A stretch of 52,226 nt of DNA, taken from positions 315,257 to 367,482 of the forward strand of contig NW_019775858.1 of NCBI RefSeq assembly GCF_001039355.2. Reading direction: 5' to 3'. A model generated the notes under the pieces. It saw only the letters and a list, made by a program, of their open reading frames with translations. It ran no database searches and had not been told where the DNA came from. Origin of the DNA: Lingula anatina (Eukaryota > Brachiopoda > Lingulata > Lingulida > Lingulidae). This document shows positions 48,401 to 52,226 of this stretch, piece by piece; position 1 is the stretch's first letter; the number at the start of each line of letters is the position of its first letter. The position numbers and the translations under genes were made by a program.

Positions 48401-51400
48401 GTGCGTGCAAGCATGCATGTGTGCATGGCAGTGATGTGGGGGCAACAATGTCAACTATTATACCAATTATTTAAGGGTTTTGTTTAAAAAAATTGCTGAC
48501 AAAAATTGTCAAGAATAACTGTTTTGATAAAGAGCTGATATAAACATTATCACATCTTGAAGTAGTTTTTTATCTTTTAAGATTACAAAAACACTGTTGT
48601 GCCATGAAATGTACTGGCATACCTAGCATAATGAAAAAGGCTCCAAGTGGAAACAGAATTGTTCCAGAGAAGAATGCTGCAACAGGTTGCAAACATCCTA
48701 GGATGAGTATCCTCCAAATCAGAGCCTCCATTAGGATCATGACTGCATTGTGTTCTGTGTCTGTAAAAAGATGCATAACAACTGTTTATTTGTCAAAGAA
48801 AAATATATTAATCCACAATTTTTTATGCCTAAACCATTTTTATTTCATTTAGATCATATAAAGCCACCAGAAGCAGCACTCAAAGCAAATTTCCAAATGA
48901 ACTCCACCAGAAAATGTGCCAACCCACCAGGTCTGTCGAAGTCAAAGAACAGAAAGGAGGCAATGTGTACCATCAAGGTCCCCACAGGCATCCTAAGACA
49001 AAGAAATAATTCCAACTGAATTGTATATCACACACATCAAAAACATATTTCATGACTAACTTTTTCTCCCCAATTTTAATAGAATTCAAAATAAAGATCT
49101 CAGCACATTTGAAGGCAGGTAAATTCTTCTCATATGAAATATACATACAATATGCTCCTAATGTTGAAAATTACATGTCAATGCACATTATAAGTTGTTT
49201 TATCAGAAGACTTACCATAGTGGTGTAGTTACCCCAGCCACAAATGACAGCAAAGACACTATAAGGCACAGAGGAGGGAAGAAGAGACAGAGACCAAATG
49301 TTCCTATGGCACCTTTAAGTACATAGTTCCAGAACCGATTCAAATGACGTGTGAAACTTTTGCCTAAGAATCCTGGAATAAAGAAATCATCTTGTTTAGT
49401 ACCTACTATTTTCTTTTAATCTCTTTTATGCAAAGATTCAAATGTCAAAATTAACATTCTGTATTCATTTTTTTTTCTTTGCATGGAATAGGGCTGATAA
49501 TAAACATAATTTTGTTACTGTGTCTTCAAACTGTACTTCTTAGCAAATTGCTTTCAGCCATAATTAATATATATTTATATTTCAAATGGGGGCACTGAGC
49601 ATGCAATGTCCAAATAAATAAAAAAATTTTATAAAAGTTTTTATTTAGAAAATTTTCCTACATTACCTCTGTCTGGCTCTGCCTCAAACTGTCTCCGTGA
49701 CTTAGCAACATGTTGCCACAAGCTCCCCAGTCTGGAGGCCAAGGTCTGTGTCATGGATGACTCAGCAGGACCTATAGTACCCTGATATCAAAATGAACAT
49801 TTAGATTATTTCTGAAAACTGGGCATTTCTTTTTTGGCTTTCACTGTGATAAACATACCTTTTTTTTTTAATTAAACACATGAGGTCTTTCTTAAAATTC
49901 TTGTCACCAGGCAAAAAATTATTATAAAGACAATTATAAACTTGATAAGTCTTTACAACAAAATATAAGTAACCAATATAACTTAATTCTTAAAAAGACT
50001 TGAAATTTGTGTATTAAAAAATCTATTCAGCTCACATTGCTTCTGTTTAGTTCCAGGTTGGCATAAAATGGTGAGAGTACAAACAAGGCACGCAGGCTTA
50101 GAGGACTGTACCATGGAATGGCCACCTGGAAGTTCACAGTCAAATAATGGACCAGATTACTTTTTTATAATTTTGATTCACAAAATACATATAACATCTG
50201 TTGACTACTATACATAATATATTTTCATTTTTTCACAAAATGTTATTTCACTCTCTTCCACTTAAACATATATCACAATATTTTGTCACAGATAATACTT
50301 CTATGATATACTAAAGAGAATAGTGGCCAATTAAATCAATGTACACAGGTAATGATTTATCCTTACAGAGCAGACAAACATTGCATTCCACATCCAGGCC
50401 CAAGTTCTATTCAGGTAGTTCCACCATCTCCAGAATGGGATCCTAGTTGTTGTCTTTCTGCGTGTGTACTGTTCCAGAGAGTAGGAGGGCTAAAATATAT
50501 AATTCACACAACATTTTATTGAAAAATAAAAAATTAATTACTGTCCAAGAGAATGGACAGCATTTCAATAAAAAAAAACGTGGTGAACAACCTCTTTGTT
50601 AACCTGAATAACTGGAAAACATAATAACTACTTGATATGGAAAAGTACTTGAACATGCAAAGAAAATGGTCAACCTAAACAAACCTCTACACATTCTCAA
50701 ATAATAACAGAAAAAAATAAACATTTCTTTAAGTGCCTGAGGCCAAATTTGACATAAATTTACCACATCAGCACCAGTTGCAGGTTGTATATTAGTTGCC
50801 ACCACATCAGTAATCACTGTAGGAATAACTTCAGACTCTCCATACAAGTGCTGCTTTACTATCCAGTTCTGAGGCAACCATATTCTGGTGGAGAAATGGA
50901 ACTCCCTGGTTGGGTACTTCACCTTGCTCAGTTCCTTCCTTAGGACTGTTTCTCTCTGGAATGAGTGAGCATGATCTCAAATATCTGTGCTTGAGCACAA
51001 GTAGAGGATTATACATTTGAATCAATAAATGAGGATCATCATATTGTGTTATTGTTTAATGCTACCATCTTATGCATACTGTGTCAAAGACTTTCTTAAA
51101 CACTTTTATCACGTCATCAAAATTTATAAATTACATTTGAAATTAAGTTGTGATATTTTGGAAACATCCTATAGCCTAGGCTAGCCACCCTCAATTTTAG
51201 CAGTGATAGTGATTTCCCCTCTATCAAGCATTTAAACTGTAACTGCCAAATGGGTAGCACATGCTGATTACAGAAGAGTGAGCTTTTGAAAAGAGCAATG
51301 AAATCCAAAATGGTGTCTCACATCTTTGATAAAGTTGAAGTCCCTCTGTAAGAAGTACAATGCTTGTGTGAGGTTCTTTTCTCTACACATCTGGATTGCT

Positions 51401-51806
51401 TCCTCATGGGCAGACAGCAAGTGCTGGGCTGTGAAGTCCACCTAAACACACACACAAATATGTATATTAATATGCACACAAAAGAGAACAAAACCTTAAA
51501 TTACCTTTCACAACCTAAATTTATGACTGAAATTTATGCTATATGCTAAAAAGATTTCACCTATATCCCTATTCATGACTCCTTTGGACTCCATCCACTA
51601 ATAACAACCATTTTTATAACTTTCATACTTGGACAGAAAAAGCATGGTCCCCTTAAAACAAAGAAATAGAACGCTATTACTACAAATCTAATGAAATGGT
51701 AAATACTCTGCAATACATGTTTTACCTCAAAATTGTGCAACTGTTCATTAACCCAGGCAGGAATTCTGGATTTTACTGGATATGCAGTTTCTAGATGTTT
51801 TTTTAA
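42482..51806 (-). CDS. Large multi-pass membrane protein of unknown function, N terminus off the right edge
   Basis: Nineteen exons in one frame: 51806-51726, 51441-51322, 50955-50764, 50489-50367, 50125-50036, 49781-49667, 49372-49216, 48992-48928, 48760-48623, 48324-48176, 48000-47888, 47556-47437, 47257-47182, 46965-46842, 46468-46383, 46215-46119, 45878-45788, 45558-45442, 42935-42482. They give 835 codons plus stop. Features in window numbering: Trp-rich WRWWNYLNRTWAWMWNAMF (~150-168) leading into a hydrophobic segment; two or three membrane segments about 252-312; two more about 320-360; then a strongly polar conserved-looking block (KKRGRVPAHDGFVAKRTAGP and SNYFFQ), a heptad-like stretch near 470-490, and globular sequence to about 700 (FDPNAYGENYSTF, RRWRRKPWKR). 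The last 130 residues are Ser/Thr/Glu-rich and look disordered. I see no known catalytic motif and cannot place the family. Frame, phase and splice signals leave no doubt it is a real gene. Convergent with SPSB3. Confidence 0.9.
42936..45441 (-). other. Long intron (2.5 kb) before the last exon of the membrane-protein gene
   Basis: Contains 59-bp repeat copy 2 and two spare donor copies (45294 and 45371). A plus-strand frame of 132 codons near 43.8-44.2 kb has no recognisable domain, and I do not call it a gene. Confidence 0.7.
42999..43057 (+). repeat. 59-bp dispersed repeat, copy 2
   Basis: Same orientation as copy 1 on the plus strand, hence antisense to its host intron, 64 bp from the start of the last coding exon of the unknown membrane-protein gene. 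Probably the end of a mobile element; the full body is not recognised. Confidence 0.8.
45281..45470 (-). repeat. Three tandem copies of a splice-donor segment
   Basis: The minus strand reads GTAAGT at 45441-45436 (used), 45376-45371 and 45299-45294. Each is preceded by a related ATAT(A)NAACAG-like sequence and followed by related CTAGA...CTCC-like sequence; spacings are 65 and 77 bp. Use of the inner copies would read through an in-frame TAA directly after the normal junction (AAC AGG TAA). Confidence 0.65.
47052..47070. repeat. Poly(A) run
   Basis: Nineteen consecutive A in an intron of the membrane-protein gene. Confidence 0.9.
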
Positions 51807-51899
51807 CTGAAATGGAAAAATCAAAGAAACTAATAATATACATCCATGAACATAAATTTGAAGATGAACCTATGGGCGGCCAAAAGGGCAAAAATTCAT

Positions 51900-52145
51900 G
51901 TCGTCGATTCAGTTATGTTTCGTCGATTCACTGCCTTCCCATCGATTCAGTTTCAAGTTTAAACGATCCTGTCATAAATTCAACATCTACTTTCGTCAAT
52001 TCAATTGTCAAACATTTCTCATCTATGGTGTATTAAAACCAATGCTGTCACTATTTTCGTCGATCGTGTAACTAATCTTGTCGATCGTCAAACTGTTTTC
52101 GTCGATCGTGTAACTATTCTCATCGATCGTCTCATCGATCGATCG
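51900..52145. repeat. CpG-containing GTCGATCG/GTCGATTC tandem array
   Basis: At least eight degenerate units: GTCGATTCAGT-type on the left (51902, 51921, 51941 areas) and GTCGATCGTGTAACT-type on the right (52039 to 52141), spaced about 18-24 bp. CpG and the palindromic TCGATCGA core are kept despite the AT-rich setting. Confidence 0.7.
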
Positions 52146-52158
52146 CCAGAGGGCGCTG
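52144..52158 (+). promoter_or_regulatory. CTCF-like core motif
   Basis: CGCCAGAGGGCGCTG matches the bilaterian CTCF consensus CCASYAGRKGGCRSY at its core (CAG-GGGCGCT) with a few mismatches. The same string ends some invertebrate mobile elements, so binding is a guess. Confidence 0.3.
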
Positions 52159-52226
52159 CGGTAGCAACACGTGCTTCTGTCTGTCAATCACGCGGTAATT
52201 TTTAACTCGGCCAGCCATGGTCAGAG

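Larger units (their letters stand above)
51807..52226. other. Upstream intron and flank of the membrane-protein gene
   Basis: The first exon seen begins at 51806 after a good acceptor (ATTTCAG), so upstream exons must lie beyond 52226. The stretch holds the GTCGATCG array and a CTCF-like motif. A minus-strand ATG at 52216 opens only about 22 codons before TGA. Confidence 0.6.

Noticed and set aside
51900-52145. CRISPR-like array
   Set aside because: Units are degenerate, spacers are not unique or of constant length, and the genome is eukaryotic.

Overview
The window is animal nuclear DNA. It is AT-rich, its genes are split by many introns with GT..AG borders read on both strands, and their products align along their length with human proteins. 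Introns are mostly a few hundred bases, and small non-autonomous foldback elements, homopolymer runs and minisatellites are common. This fits a non-vertebrate bilaterian with a slowly evolving gene set (a marine deuterostome or lophotrochozoan would be typical). I cannot name the species from the sequence.

Layout, left to right. (1) 774-17755, minus: ERCC6/CSB, the SNF2-family transcription-coupled repair ATPase. Nineteen coding exons are in frame from the ATG, and the C-terminal exons lie beyond the left edge. (2) 20371-32836, minus: a complete ABCA3-type lipid transporter in 20 coding exons (1,748 codons plus stop, in frame throughout). It ends about 2.6 kb upstream of the ERCC6 start codon, so the two genes are in tandem. 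(3) 29909-30316, plus: an intronless 135-residue gene nested in ABCA3 intron 5-proximal sequence (between coding exons 4 and 5), on the opposite strand, with its own TATA box, initiator and poly(A) signal. I do not recognise its product. (4) 35392-38152, plus: SPSB3, a SPRY/SOCS-box substrate receptor of cullin-RING ligases, complete in 5 coding exons (363 codons). It is head-to-head with ABCA3 across about 2.5 kb. (5) 42482-51806, minus: the last 835 codons, in 19 exons, of a multi-pass membrane protein that I cannot assign to a named family. Its N terminus lies beyond the right edge, and it is convergent with SPSB3.

The genes do not form one pathway. ERCC6 acts in nuclear DNA repair, ABCA3 in lipid export, and SPSB3 in ubiquitin ligase targeting. 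The positional signal of interest is ABCA3 next to SPSB3, because both human genes also lie in 16p13.3, which suggests an old linkage.

Non-coding structure includes a hAT-type MITE with a perfect 8-bp target duplication (9150-9321), a nearly perfect 239-bp foldback (30580-30818), two copies of another foldback family (about 11.5 and 33.1 kb), a 59-bp element shared by introns of two genes (36460 and 42999), three tandem copies of a splice-donor segment (45.28-45.46 kb), a hairpin-rich GC island (126-348), and a CpG-containing GTCGATCG array at the right edge.

All exon borders were read by eye from reading frame, splice dinucleotides and remembered human homologues. No alignment or transcript data were used.
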